A program made the position numbers and the translations under genes. A stretch of 38,963 nucleotides of DNA from contig JAISEQ010000020.1 in the NCBI GenBank assembly GCA_031264045.1, positions 1 to 38,963 on the forward strand, in the 5' to 3' direction. The notes under the pieces were generated by a model. That model saw only the letters and a list, made by a program, of their open reading frames with translations. It made no database searches and had not been told where the DNA came from. This document shows positions 1 to 9,688 of the stretch, one piece after another. Positions within the stretch are counted from its first letter, which is position 1. Every line of letters starts with the position of its first letter. This DNA is from Deltaproteobacteria bacterium. Its GTDB lineage: Bacteria > Desulfobacterota > Desulfarculia > Adiutricales > Adiutricaceae.

Positions 1-1242
1 TCCTCCGAATCTTTGTTGGGCCGACCCCTTTTCTTGGGGATAGACTTTGCAGCTGGCACGGAAAGTCCCAATGCTTCTAGTTCATCGATGACGCAGTTCA
101 GGGTGTTGACCCAGTATGCAACATTGACCGAAGGAGGCTCTGGGGCGTCTTTCACCCGCCATGCCGATGACAGGTCATCCATCAGTTCTCCGTACGACAT
201 GTAGGCCGGCAGGCCTGCCGACCTGGCTTTTCGAAGGATGCGGCATGTCGCAACGGTGGATATGAAATTGATGAATTCCGATCCGATCAGCGAAAAATCA
301 CCCTGTACATTGGTCTTGTCGAGACACTCATCGTTTTTGTATCTTGCGAATACAAGTTCTAGCATCCATCTGTCATAGTGGCATAGGTAAACCGTCTTAA
401 AGGGCAAGTCCTGATCGCATTCGAATACGATTACTCCGAAGGTCTCTTTCTTTCCCGCAAACTTAACCGTATCAAAGTTATGTTTCTTCTCAGCGTTTGC
501 CAGATATCCAGCCTCTTCCGCGGCTCCTCTCTTGGCATCCTTGAAGGAGTATAGGAACCTGCCTCATCCGATGGGGCATTTCTTGAAGACTATTTGCCTG
601 TCGATTATCCCTTCGAGGACTTCCTCGAATGCGAGCATCGAGTTTTCGGCGATACGCCTGTCGTTTCGCCTGATTGGCGTCAAGTAGTGCAACTCGGGCC
701 TTTCCTTCAGCAAGCCTTCGATCTTGCTCGGAGGGAAACCCCTTATCCGCTACGATGATCCCTTTCCTGATATTGTTGTTCCGGATGAACGCCGGGTAAG
801 AACTTGCACCAATACTGCTGCCAGGGAAGATCTGCGCACAGATCGGATCCATGAGTTCAATATCAGAGGCATACAGTACGGAAATTTCCTGACATCCCTC
901 CACCCTCGCTTTGCAGGAGAATGCGGAAAGGTCGTTCACTGTGCTGGTGTCCTGCTTCAGCGTTCCATCGATTGAGGTGTGGTGATCTTCCGCAACCATC
1001 TCAACACGCTTTTGGTAGAATTGCTTCCGCTTGCCTCCGTCCTGGCAGTCGCTACCGAATTTCCGCAGTCTGCCGGAGCGGGGAGCGTCCAGCAATCCTT
1101 CTATGCCTAACGCAAGGAACCGTTTCCTCCATTTCGCCACGCCATTTTTGTGCAGGATAAGCACCTCCGCAATATCGCAGTCAAGAAAGCCAATGGCGCT
1201 TAAGAGCACTATCTTGGTCCGGGTGGTCAGGAAGGTCGGCAA
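1..1242 (-). pseudogene. Broken DDE transposase, possibly chimeric, running off the left edge
   Basis: The minus strand opens at a TTG (1242) with an IS630-like helix-turn-helix segment (about the first 60 residues, with the motif VAKWRKRFLALGIEGLLDAP). It then passes into a different type of sequence containing SIDGTLKQDTSTVND and IRKGIIVADKGF, which I associate with IS4/IS1634-type DDE transposases. Near 735 one extra base shifts the frame. The protein resumes in another frame with KIEGLLKERPELHYLTPIRRN, meets an in-frame TGA at 566-564, and reads on as a transposase C-terminus (FDTVKFAGKKETFGVIVFE, then YDRWMLELVFARYKNDECLD) to KKRGRPNK at the window edge. The frameshift and stop make it non-functional. 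The join between the HTH part and the DDE part (about 1040-1060) suggests two different elements recombined. The family names are recalled rather than searched, so the IS assignment is moderate; that it is a decayed transposase is fairly sure. Confidence 0.8.
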
Positions 1243-2475
1243 AGTCCACGATCGAATCCATCCGATTAAGAAGTGGATGAGGAGGAAGTCGAGGTGGGGG
1301 GGTGCTCAGCCGGGCGGACCATCAGCTAGCTCCTTTAAAGCCCACACTACCATAATATTTAAAAAAACAACCACTAATTGATAATTTTGACATAAAATAT
1401 GCGATTTGATTATTAATCATGTCAAGGTGACCCGAGGCCAAGAAATCCCCTTGGAATTCTCGCACGGTATTTTGAAATGACGTATTTGATACCGGGGAAA
1501 TGCTCCAAATGTCCGGGCGCAGGCACCCCGGGCCCGAGCCGGCGGACGGCTCCGCTCCCCTGCCCGCGTTCCGGCATCGTCAGGCCTCCAGACGCTCCTC
1601 CGCCACAGGGCCCCGGCGGTCCGTAGGAAACGGGACGGCGCTCCGGAACGCATGCGCTGCCGGGAACTGCCGCACGCCGTCTCCCCCGCCTCCCCAACCT
1701 CCGGCGCAAGGTCCCGGGTCGCCGGGCAACCTCTCCGGGGCCGCCTCCGCCTTGAACGGCCGGAATAGCTTTTCCCTTCCCCCTTCCGGAATCCCCTTCC
1801 CCTCCTCCATTCCTGTTGATCTTTCCCTTGCCTTGTCCGGGCGCGGGTGTATAGTATTTTTCACATGACCGCGACGGCTTCCAGTCCCCCGTGACCGGAC
1901 GACACCCAGGGCCGGCCGGCCCTGCCACAGGGACATCTCCGCCAGGGTCCGGTCCCGTCCGGAACGGTGCCCTTCCCGGTCCGCAGTCCATCCGTCACTA
2001 AGTTCGGGGCAACAGGGGCTGGGAGGACCGGCGGCTTGCGCCGCTGGCTTCCCGTGACCGCCGGGCGGAGGCGCAGTCCGTCCGTGTGCCCTCCGCAGGC
2101 CGGATGCGGCGGGAGACGGCCGGAAATCCTCCCAGAAGCCCCGTTTCGGCGCCGGCCCCGGCGCGGGTCCGGACTCGGGTGACACGCGCCCCTGATCCGG
2201 TCCGCCCCGGTGTCGGCCTCCTTGCCGACAGCCCTTCCCTGGGCGGCCGGCGTCCCGGGGCTTCCGCCCCGAAAACCCGAAACCGAGGAGAACCAGCACA
2301 TGCGCACGGCAAGACACCGCGGTCAGTTCCGCTCTCATGACGGACGGTCGGGACCGCCGCCCTCCCGGAAGGCGCTCGGGAACCGGTCCCGAGCAGCTTC
2401 CCCGCAGTCCCGGCGGACGGCGGAGGGCGCCGCTCCCGGGGCCGGGGCGCCCCCGTTCCCCCGGAGGGCAGGACG
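1243..2475. other. Gene-poor stretch between transposase relic and repeat protein
   Basis: No convincing gene is visible. Positions 1340-1425 are AT-rich, with TTGACA at 1389 followed by TATTAA-like sequence on the plus strand. This may be an old element end or a weak promoter. From 1500 to 2475 the sequence is GC-rich and open in several frames on both strands, but these translations are Arg/Pro/Gly-rich without family motifs, as expected for non-coding GC-rich DNA. Confidence 0.5.
1828..1855 (+). promoter_or_regulatory. Possible sigma-70 promoter
   Basis: TTGCCT (1828-1833), a 16-bp spacer and TATAGT (1850-1855), followed by a short T/A-rich run. This is the best promoter-like match upstream of the repeat protein at 2476. 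It would leave a leader of about 600 nt, so the assignment is tentative. Confidence 0.3.
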
Positions 2476-3552
2476 ATGACCTACGCCGGCCCTACGGGGG
2501 TAGTCTGGAACCGCCTGGTCGACTGGGTCAAAAAAGGCGAGATGCCGTACGATTTCCCGGGCTGGGACATGGCCGGCCACGACGGCATGACGCTCGCCCA
2601 CATAGCGGCGGAAGCCGGAATGTACCCCGAGGGCTTCGACATGTGGGAGATGAGGGGGCGCCGGGGTGTGAGCGTGGCCCACGTGGCCGCGAGAAACGGC
2701 CACCTCCCGGAGGGGCTGGAGCTCTGGGATCTCGCGGACGACTCCGGCAAGACGGTCGCCCACGAGGCCGCCGGCCACGGTCCCCTCCCCCCGGATTTCG
2801 ACCGCTGGGATCTCGCCGACGGATTCGGCAGGACGGTGGCCCACGTGGCGGCCAGACTGGGACACCTTCCCCCTGACTTCGACACCTGGGAGCTCCTCGA
2901 CCGAGAGGGCCGCACGGTCGCCCATGTGGCGGCGATCTTCGGCAGGCTCCCTTCCGGGTTCGACAGGTGGGACATGCAGTCCCGTTCCGGCAGGACCGTG
3001 GCCCTCCAGGCATCCAAGCACGGGCACCTTCCGGACGGCATCGGGGACTGGCGGGACCTTGTGAGCGGAGGCGACTTCGCGCCGCAGATCTTCCAGCCCA
3101 GACAGGTGCTTGACCGCAGGACTGGATGGACAGTATCGCACGAGGCAGCGGCGAACGGGCAGCTCCCCGGAGATTTCAGCATGTGGCACATAGCCGATCT
3201 CAGCGGCACTTCGGTCGCCCACACCCTGGCCGAGCGGGGGCCGCTGCCGAAGGGCTACGACATGTGGGAGCTGGCGGACCTCACCGGCTGGACCGTCGCG
3301 CACGAAGCCGCCCTGAACGGGAACCTGCCCGCCTCCTTCCGCAAGTGGGAGCTCGCCGACAACAAGGGCACCACAGTCGCTCACGTCGCGGTCGAGCGCG
3401 GGCCGCTGCCGGCAAATTTCAGCAGGTGGGGCCTCGCGGACAAGTCAGGCAAGACCGTTGCCGAGACCGCATCGGCCTACAGGCACCTGCCGAAGGGCAC
3501 GGGGAGCTGGCGGGCGCTCGTACCCGACGCGCCGCCGCGCAGGAGGCGCTGA
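2476..3552 (+). CDS. Ankyrin-like repeat protein made of 27-residue units
   Basis: A 358-residue protein with GGAGG eight bases before the ATG. After a 26-residue leader it consists of eleven tandem units, nearly all exactly 27 residues long. Each unit reads approximately F-D-x-W-(D/E)-L-A-D, then G-x-T-V-A-H-x-A-A, then G-x-L-P. Unit 7 carries an 18-residue insertion, and a final half unit ends in a basic PPRRRR tail. The TVAHxAAxxGxLP core resembles the helical part of ankyrin repeats, but the period is shorter than the usual 33. No signal peptide or membrane segment is seen, so it is probably cytoplasmic and protein-binding. Upstream lies 1 kb without genes and downstream 0.9 kb, so it looks monocistronic. 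The partner and role are unknown. The wrong-strand frame across it (2335-3384) merely mirrors the repeats. Confidence 0.9.
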   Translation: MTYAGPTGVVWNRLVDWVKKGEMPYDFPGWDMAGHDGMTLAHIAAEAGMYPEGFDMWEMRGRRGVSVAHVAARNGHLPEGLELWDLADDSGKTVAHEAAGHGPLPPDFDRWDLADGFGRTVAHVAARLGHLPPDFDTWELLDREGRTVAHVAAIFGRLPSGFDRWDMQSRSGRTVALQASKHGHLPDGIGDWRDLVSGGDFAPQIFQPRQVLDRRTGWTVSHEAAANGQLPGDFSMWHIADLSGTSVAHTLAERGPLPKGYDMWELADLTGWTVAHEAALNGNLPASFRKWELADNKGTTVAHVAVERGPLPANFSRWGLADKSGKTVAETASAYRHLPKGTGSWRALVPDAPPRRRR

Positions 3553-4460
3553 ACGGGTCCTGCCCGAGGCCGGAGGATCCGGAGATCCTGAACGGATCGG
3601 ACATGCCGAATTTCCCGCGGCAAGGCTTCAGCGGCAGGTTTCCGTTCGGCTCCCGTCTGCCCGGCGGACGGGGCGGCCTCAAGGAAAACAAATGCGACGT
3701 CCCGTTTCCGTCCGCGAACGAGGCAAGCCGAACCCAGCCCCGGGCATAATCCGGAACGCGTCCGCCAGGCCAATCGCTCGCTTCCGTCCGGCAGACAGTT
3801 CCCGTGCCGGAAAAGCTCCCCCTGAGTACGCGGAAACTCCCCCCGTCCGGCCTGCGGCGGGTCATCGCGACCGGGCCCGATTCCCTCTTCGGACTCCTGC
3901 TGGTCATGACCATGAAGCCGTCATCGCCGTCGGTCCTGCCGCCGGACGCCCTGCGGAGGGCAGTCAAGGAACCGGTCGCGGAACGCTGACCCGCGGAATG
4001 CTGACCCGAAGAACCTGCTCGTCCGGCATTTCCCGAACGCGTTAGGGGCGGCGACCGCGACGGAGGCCCCCTTCCCCGGCCTGCCGCCCGGGGCCGCGAT
4101 CCCTTCCCCCGCCCGGCCGATCTCCTTCCGGGCCGGCCGCGCCGGCGCTCCCTTATCCGCGCGGTCTCCGCCCGGCGGACCGGGTCCGGACGGGCCGCGA
4201 ACATACCGCCGGGAAACTGCGGGGCGGCGGAATCCGCCGGCGCTTCCCGTCAGGGGACCGTCCGCAATTTCCCGCCGGGCGCTTCAGGGAGAGGGGACTG
4301 GCGGGGCCCGGAAAGGGCGGCCGCCCTCCGGGGCAGGGCAAAACCCCGGGCTCCCGGGCCGGGCAGGAGGCCCGGGGCGGGGAGCGTCGGGAAGGCAAGG
4401 CCGCCGAGAGTGGCTGAAGGCCCCTCCGGCCGGAGAGGACGGGCTGCGGGCCGGGAGCCG
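3553..4460. other. Intergenic stretch, no credible gene
   Basis: GC-rich sequence between the repeat protein and the end of the TRAP permease. Frames are open on both strands but lack start signals and recognisable motifs. A 15-bp imperfect direct repeat lies near 3974-4003. The only firm element is the terminator at 4340-4377. Confidence 0.5.
4340..4377 (-). terminator. Intrinsic terminator of the TRAP operon
   Basis: Read on the minus strand, CCCCGGGCCTCC (4377-4366) pairs with GGAGCCCGGGG (4354-4344) with one bulge and is followed by TTTT. It lies about 85 nt past the permease stop codon. Confidence 0.7.
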
Positions 4461-7154
4461 TCAGGGCGCCTCGGACGGCCCCTCCACGATCTTCGCGGCG
4501 GAGAGCCCCCGGACCCCGGAAGGAGGGGGGGACCCCCCGGCCGGCACGCCGGACGCCCCGGCCGCCTCGCCCTTCCCGGCGGCGTCCCAGGCGGCCTTCC
4601 GCCTCCGCTGGGCCATGAAGACCCCGAAGAAGATAAGGATGCCCGGGATGCCGAAAATCCATTTGGATGGCCTTTCCTCGGGGACCTCCACGCCGACGAC
4701 CCTGGTGGGGTCCTCCATGTTCACGCCCAGAAGCTCGAGGCGGCTCGCGTAGACCACGTCGTCTATCATGAGGACGTCGCCGTCCCAGGCCAGGCGTGCC
4801 CCGGCGCTCTCCAGACGCTTCTCGGCGCCGTCTCCCTCGAAAGGGAGCACGACCGTCTGCCGCACCACCCTGCCGTTGCCGAAGTCCGTCTCCAGGCGCA
4901 GGCGCATGGGCGCCCCTTCATCGAGGGCGGCCACCGTCTCCATCACCCGGGCGGGGGGGAGCTCCCTGTAGGGCGGGAACAGCATGTCCTGCGGTATGTC
5001 CGGGCGGAAGAGGAACATCATGGCCAAGGCCAGGGCCGCCATCTCCCAGATCCTGGTCTTCAGGAGCATGAAGCGCTGGGTGATGCTCGCGAAGGCCACG
5101 CAGGCAAGGGCGGAGGTGGCGAACACCCAGGCGAAGTGCCAGACGTTCCTGATGTTGATGAGGAGAATCTCCTGGTTGTAGAGGAAGACGAAGGGCAGGA
5201 CGGCCGTGCGCAGCTCGTAGACGAATCCCTGTATGCCCGTCTTGAACGGGTTGCCCCCCGATATTCCGGAGGCGGCGAAGGCCGCCAGGGCGACCGGCGG
5301 GGTCGCGTCCGCCATGACGCCGAAGTAGAGGCAGAACAGATGCACAGCCAGGTAGGGGATGCCCATGCCGTGGGCGGCGCTTATGTTGTAGATTACCGGG
5401 GCGAGCAGGGTGGAGACGATGATGTAGTTCGCCGTCGTGGGCAGCCCCATGCCCAGGATGATGGCGAGCACGGCGGTGAGCACCAGGACGGCCGGGAGGT
5501 AGCCCCCTGAGATGGCCTCGACGAGGGAGGCGAGCACCTGGCCGACGCCGGTCAGGCTCACCGCGCCCACGACTATGCCGGCCGTGGCGGTGGCGAGCCC
5601 GATGCCCACCATGTTCTTCGCGCCGTTGACGAGGCTCGAGAGGAGGCTCGACACGGCCTCCGAGATCATGGGCTTCACCGGCTCCCGCCGGATCAGCGCC
5701 GCCAGCGGCTTCCGGGTGAGCAGGATCAGGATCATCATGAGGCAGGCGTAGTAGGCGGCGAGGCCCGGGCTCATCTCCATCACCATGAGGCCCCAGACCA
5801 GGACTGCGGTGGGGAGGAGGAAGTATAGCCCGGCGAACAGCACCGGGGTGACCGAGCCTATGCGCATGAGCGCGTCGGTGTCGCCCTCGGGTATCTGGGG
5901 GAAGCGGAGGGATACGAAGAGTAGCAGGACGTAGCCGGCGGTCAGGAGGACCCCGAAGACGAGGAAGGAGCAGCCCCCGAACACCCCGGGGATCCAGGCC
6001 AGCAGGTAGTAGGCCATGCAGACTATGACCGTGCCGCCGGAACAGAGGATGAGCCCCCGCAGGAGGCGGGCCTTCAGGGGGTTCACGGACCTGCCCGCGC
6101 TCCCCATGCCCATCTTCACGGCCTCGATGTGGACTATGTAGAGGAGGGAGAAGTAGGCGAGGATGGCGGGCACGAAGGCGTGCCTGATTATCTGCGAGTA
6201 GGGGATGCTGGTGTACTCGGCCATGAGGAAGGCCGCCGCGCCCATGACCGGGGGCATGATCTGGCCGTTGGAGCCTGCCGCGACCTCGATGGCCCCGGCC
6301 TTCTCGGCGGAGAAGCCGGCCTTCTTCATGAGGAGTATGGTTACCGGACCGCAGGTCAGCACGTTCGCGATGGACGATCCGGAGATGAGCCCGTGCAGGC
6401 CCGACGCGACCACGGCGGCCTTGGCCGGCCCCCCGCGGAGGCGGCCCAGGAGCGAGAAGGAGAGCGCGGTGAGATACGAGCCCGCCCCGGCGTTCTCCAG
6501 CATCGAGCCGAAGAGCACGTAGAGGAAGACGAAGCTGGTGGACACCCCCAGGGGCACCCCGAAGACCCCCTCCTGGGTGAGCCAGAACTGGGAGGCGGCC
6601 CTGGAGAGGCTGGCCCCGCGGTGGGAGATGAGGTCGGGGAAGTGGGGCCCGAGGAACACGTATATCAGGAAGAGGATGGCCACCGCGGTCATGGGGAGCC
6701 CCATGACCCTGCGGGTGGCCTCGAGGAGGAGGGCCACGCCCGCGATGGCCACCGCCACGTCCCTGGGCGCGGGTATGCCGGGCCTCCTGACGAGCTCTGC
6801 CTGGAAGATGAACAGGTAGCAGGCGCAGAAGGCCGCGGCCAGCGCCATCGCCCAGTCGTAGAGGGGGATGCGGTCGGAGGGGCTCGACTTCAGGAAGGGG
6901 AAACCCAGAAAGCAGAGGAAGACAGCGAAGCTCAGGTGGAGGGCGCGGGTGGCCGTGTCGTTGAAGACGCCGAAGCCGATGGAGTAGGGGAGCGGCGAGC
7001 AGATCCAGAGCTGGAAAAGTGACCAGCAGACCGCGACGACGATGATGAGCGCGTGGGGATACCCCTGCGGCTTGCGGCGCCCGGTCTCCCTCTCGAGCAT
7101 CCGGGCTATGACTTGGCTGTGCGCGCGGGTGGGCTCGCCGGGATGGAAGGGCAT
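4461..7154 (-). CDS. TRAP transporter fused permease (4TM/12TM, TAXI type)
   Basis: An 897-residue inner-membrane permease in which the small DctQ-like and large DctM-like TRAP subunits are fused, as is normal when the partner is a TAXI binding protein. The first 250 or so residues carry several membrane helices. The DctM core shows typical segments such as GLHGLISGSSIANVLTCG, NGQIMPPVMGAAAFLMAEY and LGMGLPTTANYIIVSTLLAP. Roughly residues 700-850 match the extra C-terminal region (DUF3394-like) of these fusions: a helix pair, a soluble segment with GDVLMIDDVVYASRLE, and a last helix (KWIFGIPGILIFFGVFM). A Pro/Gly-rich tail ends it. It drives Na+- or H+-coupled uptake of an organic anion delivered by the binding protein at 8379-7366. 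The substrate cannot be read from sequence. The gene follows the binding-protein gene after 211 nt containing a strong hairpin. The start at 7154 is the first sensible Met before the first helix. Confidence 0.95.
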   Translation of the reverse strand: MPFHPGEPTRAHSQVIARMLERETGRRKPQGYPHALIIVVAVCWSLFQLWICSPLPYSIGFGVFNDTATRALHLSFAVFLCFLGFPFLKSSPSDRIPLYDWAMALAAAFCACYLFIFQAELVRRPGIPAPRDVAVAIAGVALLLEATRRVMGLPMTAVAILFLIYVFLGPHFPDLISHRGASLSRAASQFWLTQEGVFGVPLGVSTSFVFLYVLFGSMLENAGAGSYLTALSFSLLGRLRGGPAKAAVVASGLHGLISGSSIANVLTCGPVTILLMKKAGFSAEKAGAIEVAAGSNGQIMPPVMGAAAFLMAEYTSIPYSQIIRHAFVPAILAYFSLLYIVHIEAVKMGMGSAGRSVNPLKARLLRGLILCSGGTVIVCMAYYLLAWIPGVFGGCSFLVFGVLLTAGYVLLLFVSLRFPQIPEGDTDALMRIGSVTPVLFAGLYFLLPTAVLVWGLMVMEMSPGLAAYYACLMMILILLTRKPLAALIRREPVKPMISEAVSSLLSSLVNGAKNMVGIGLATATAGIVVGAVSLTGVGQVLASLVEAISGGYLPAVLVLTAVLAIILGMGLPTTANYIIVSTLLAPVIYNISAAHGMGIPYLAVHLFCLYFGVMADATPPVALAAFAASGISGGNPFKTGIQGFVYELRTAVLPFVFLYNQEILLINIRNVWHFAWVFATSALACVAFASITQRFMLLKTRIWEMAALALAMMFLFRPDIPQDMLFPPYRELPPARVMETVAALDEGAPMRLRLETDFGNGRVVRQTVVLPFEGDGAEKRLESAGARLAWDGDVLMIDDVVYASRLELLGVNMEDPTRVVGVEVPEERPSKWIFGIPGILIFFGVFMAQRRRKAAWDAAGKGEAAGASGVPAGGSPPPSGVRGLSAAKIVEGPSEAP

Positions 7155-7276
7155 AAACCAACCTGAAGGCCGTCGGACGGGAAGCTCGGGCGCGGGCGGG
7201 CCGCGGAGCGGCGCCGGCCCTCATTGGGGGAAGCGGCGTTCCTCTCAGGATTCCCGGCCGCGCGGGACGCGGACCG

Positions 7277-7311
7277 GCCAGGCCGGGCCCCTCCGTAGGG
7301 CCCCGCCTGGC
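7277..7311 (-). promoter_or_regulatory. Strong hairpin between binding-protein and permease genes
   Basis: Arms 7277-7290 and 7298-7311 pair over 14 positions with one mismatch around a 7-nt loop. No U-tract follows on the minus strand. The likely role is transcript stabilisation or partial attenuation, so that the binding protein is made in excess of the permease, as is common for binding-protein operons. Confidence 0.65.
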
Positions 7312-7365
7312 GCACCTCGGGGACGCGCGTGAATCAGCGGGAGGGACCGGGGCCGTGCCCCGTGA

Positions 7366-8379
7366 CTACTCGGAAGATCCGGGCACTTCCAGGCCGGCCT
7401 CCCTGAAGTACCTCAGCGCCCCGGGATGGAAGGGCGCGGAGTTGCCCTCCAGCATGTTCTGCGGGGTGAGGCCGGCCAGGGCCGGATGGAGGCTCTTGAA
7501 CTCGTCGAAATTGGTGAAGATGGACTTGGCGACGTGGTAGGCGACGTTCTCCGGGAGGCTCGCGGAGGCCATGAGCGTTGCCCTGGGGCCGAAGGTCGGC
7601 ACGTCGGCGTCTGAGCCCTTGTAGGTCCCGCCCCTGATCACCGCGGAAGGGTAGAAGGGGTACTTGGCCACGAAGGAGTCGACCTTGGGGCCGGTCACCG
7701 GCACCAGGTGGGAGGAGCAGGTGTTCGCGGCCTCCTGGATGGAGCCGTTGGGATGGCCGACCACGTAGACGAAGGCGTCTATCTTGCCGTCGCAGAGGGC
7801 CCCGGCCATCTCGGCGGGTTTCAGGTCGGTCGCGAGGGCGAAGACGTCGGCGGTCCACCCGTACTCCCTCATGAGGAGCTCCAGGGTGTTGCGGTTGCCG
7901 GAACCCGGGTCGCCCAGGTTCATGCGCTTTCCCCGCAGGTCTTCGAAGACCCGGATCGAGGCGTCGTCGCGGGCCACCAGGGTGAAGGCCTCGGACTGGA
8001 GGGAGAAGAGGACCCTCAGGTTCTCGTCGGCGCCGGCGTCCCCGAACTGCTCTACGCCCCTGTAGGCGTAGTGCTGGACATCGGACTGGACGATGCCCAT
8101 GGACAGGTCGCCGGAACGGATGGCGTTCACGTTGAAGACAGATGCGCCCGTCGACTCCACCGTGCAACGGATGTTGTGCTCCCTGGCGCGGCGGGTCTTG
8201 CCCATCAGGTTGCAGATGACGCCGCCCACGGGGTAGTAGACGCCGGTTACGCCTCCCGTCCCCAGAGTCACGAACTCCTGCGGGGGCCGGGGATCGTCCT
8301 GGGCCTGGAGCCGGACCGGGAGGGCCAGGGCAGCCGCCGCGAGAAGGGCGACCGCCGCTTTTGCCAGAAAGCTGGTCAT
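7366..8379 (-). CDS. TAXI family TRAP solute-binding protein
   Basis: A 337-residue exported protein. Residues 1-26 are a signal peptide (AAVALLAAAALALPVRLQA). The mature part opens with the family hallmark FVTLGTGGVTGVYYPVGG, followed by STGASVFNVNAIRSGDLSMGI, the NLGDPGSGNRNTLELL segment and DAFVYVVGHPN. These fit the TAXI (PF16868-type) extracytoplasmic receptors that feed fused TRAP permeases. The length is typical. GGAG lies about nine bases before the ATG. It is the first gene of a two-gene operon with the permease downstream and has a promoter about 190 nt upstream. Related receptors bind small carboxylates such as glutamate-like acids, but the ligand here is not predictable. Confidence 0.95.
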   Translation of the reverse strand: MTSFLAKAAVALLAAAALALPVRLQAQDDPRPPQEFVTLGTGGVTGVYYPVGGVICNLMGKTRRAREHNIRCTVESTGASVFNVNAIRSGDLSMGIVQSDVQHYAYRGVEQFGDAGADENLRVLFSLQSEAFTLVARDDASIRVFEDLRGKRMNLGDPGSGNRNTLELLMREYGWTADVFALATDLKPAEMAGALCDGKIDAFVYVVGHPNGSIQEAANTCSSHLVPVTGPKVDSFVAKYPFYPSAVIRGGTYKGSDADVPTFGPRATLMASASLPENVAYHVAKSIFTNFDEFKSLHPALAGLTPQNMLEGNSAPFHPGALRYFREAGLEVPGSSE

Positions 8380-8567
8380 GGGGGGGGGAACTCCTTGCTG
8401 TTTCGGGACTCAGGAGGGTCAGGCGCCCTGGCGCTGGCCGCATCTGCCCCGTGCCGGGGCCGCGCCCCGGCACGTGCTGTCTGCGAGGCAGGGGCCTGAA
8501 CGTCCGCCGCAGGACCGTCACGCGCCGCGGCGCCGGGGGAGCAGGGCTCTTGATGCGGCATTGAATT

Positions 8568-8596
8568 AGTTTACCAGAAGAAAGGCCGTATTCCAA
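8568..8596 (-). promoter_or_regulatory. Sigma-70-like promoter of the TRAP operon
   Basis: On the minus strand, TTGGAA (8596-8591), a 17-bp spacer and TAAACT (8573-8568). It lies in a locally AT-richer patch and leaves a leader of about 180 nt before the binding-protein start. Confidence 0.55.
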
Positions 8597-8599
8597 GAA

Positions 8600-9688
8600 G
8601 GGCTGATGAGGTGAGGCGGGCGCTCCAGGACGGTGCTCTTATCGAAATCAAGGCAGAACGACGGGAAGAACCCCCGCGCCGCCATGCACCCCCGGCTGAG
8701 GGGGAGAACATGGCGGTCGTCCGGATTCCGAAAGCGGACTTGCGAATCCTGCAGTACCCCAAGGACATCCGGATTCTGGAAGCGGACTTGCGAATCCTGC
8801 AGTACACCGAGGACATCCTGAACCTGCGATGACAGTTAATCTTTTCGGTCAGGAATTTCAGACGCGCGGTTTTGACGGACAGGCGCGGCGCGCGGAGGAC
8901 GAAACGGTATTCGCCTTCAATCATACCACTTACGTCCGGAAGAGGCGGTACAGCGGGTATAATGCGGTGTCTAGAATGACTGCGGACTCCTGCGGCATGG
9001 AAGCTCCTGGCCGGCTTTGCCTAACGATCCATCCGGGACCTGTCGGACGGAGGTCCGGTTCCTGCCGCAGGCCGCCAAAACCGCCTGCCGCCTAAACAAT
9101 CGGGCCGACTGGTCGATTTTCATCTCTTCTCCAAAAATTCCTCAACCGCTGGAAACTGGAAAACCGCAACTGTTCAGGCCCTGTCTCTGACGGACGGCAG
9201 ACATGTCCATCATATGGCGGTACAGGCGCCCTGACGGGTCTCCAGCACCGCGTCATGTCCCCGCATACCCGGATATTCCCCCCTGCCCAGTTGCGGAAGC
9301 TCCTCCCCTTCCCGCCGTTTTATAATTTTCCGCTTTTCACATTGCCCCGGCAAAACGCCTTCGAAGGTTCCCGTCATTTCCAGGACAAATCAATCCGACG
9401 GCAACCCGAAAATTTCACGGACGAGCGCCGGAAAAAGTGCGGCTTGAGTTTGAACAGCCTGCAAAATCCTCAAATCCCATGCCTTTCGGAGATGGGGACT
9501 CATGTCCGGGCGCCCCCCGGCGGAACGCGGGACCGGCGATCGCGTTTCCGCGCGGAGCCGATTTCCCCGGCATCCCCCAATCCGTACGGTCCTGCGGCTC
9601 CCGGGCAACGCAGGCGCCCGTGCGGCGAAGCGGGGCCCGAGAGCCCTTACGCGCGCCGCGCCCCGGACGGGAGACGGCGCCTCCGCCG
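8600..9688. other. Intergenic stretch with a short tandem repeat
   Basis: No convincing gene lies between the TRAP promoter and the end of the CHAT gene. Several short frames lack ribosome binding sites and family motifs. The one structured element is the 48-bp duplication at 8721-8816. A 40-residue reading (8710-8832, plus) spans it but is doubtful. Confidence 0.5.
8721..8816 (+). repeat. Two tandem 48-bp units
   Basis: Positions 8721-8768 and 8769-8816 are near-identical, each beginning CCGGATTC and containing GCGGACTTGCGAATCCTGCA. Because 48 is divisible by three the frame stays open. On the plus strand, from the ATG at 8710, it would encode two 16-residue units sharing ADLRILQY. Confidence 0.85.

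Noticed and set aside
1580-2338. Minus-strand frame of about 250 codons
   Set aside because: Arg/Gly/Pro-rich, no start signal, and overlapping frames on both strands are equally open, as expected from high GC.
2335-3384. Long minus-strand open frame across the ankyrin-like gene
   Set aside because: It mirrors the 81-bp repeat period of the plus-strand gene, has no ribosome site and shows no family motif.
4918-7224. 768-codon minus frame inside the TRAP permease
   Set aside because: Out-of-frame translation of the permease, dominated by Arg, Pro, Gly and His.
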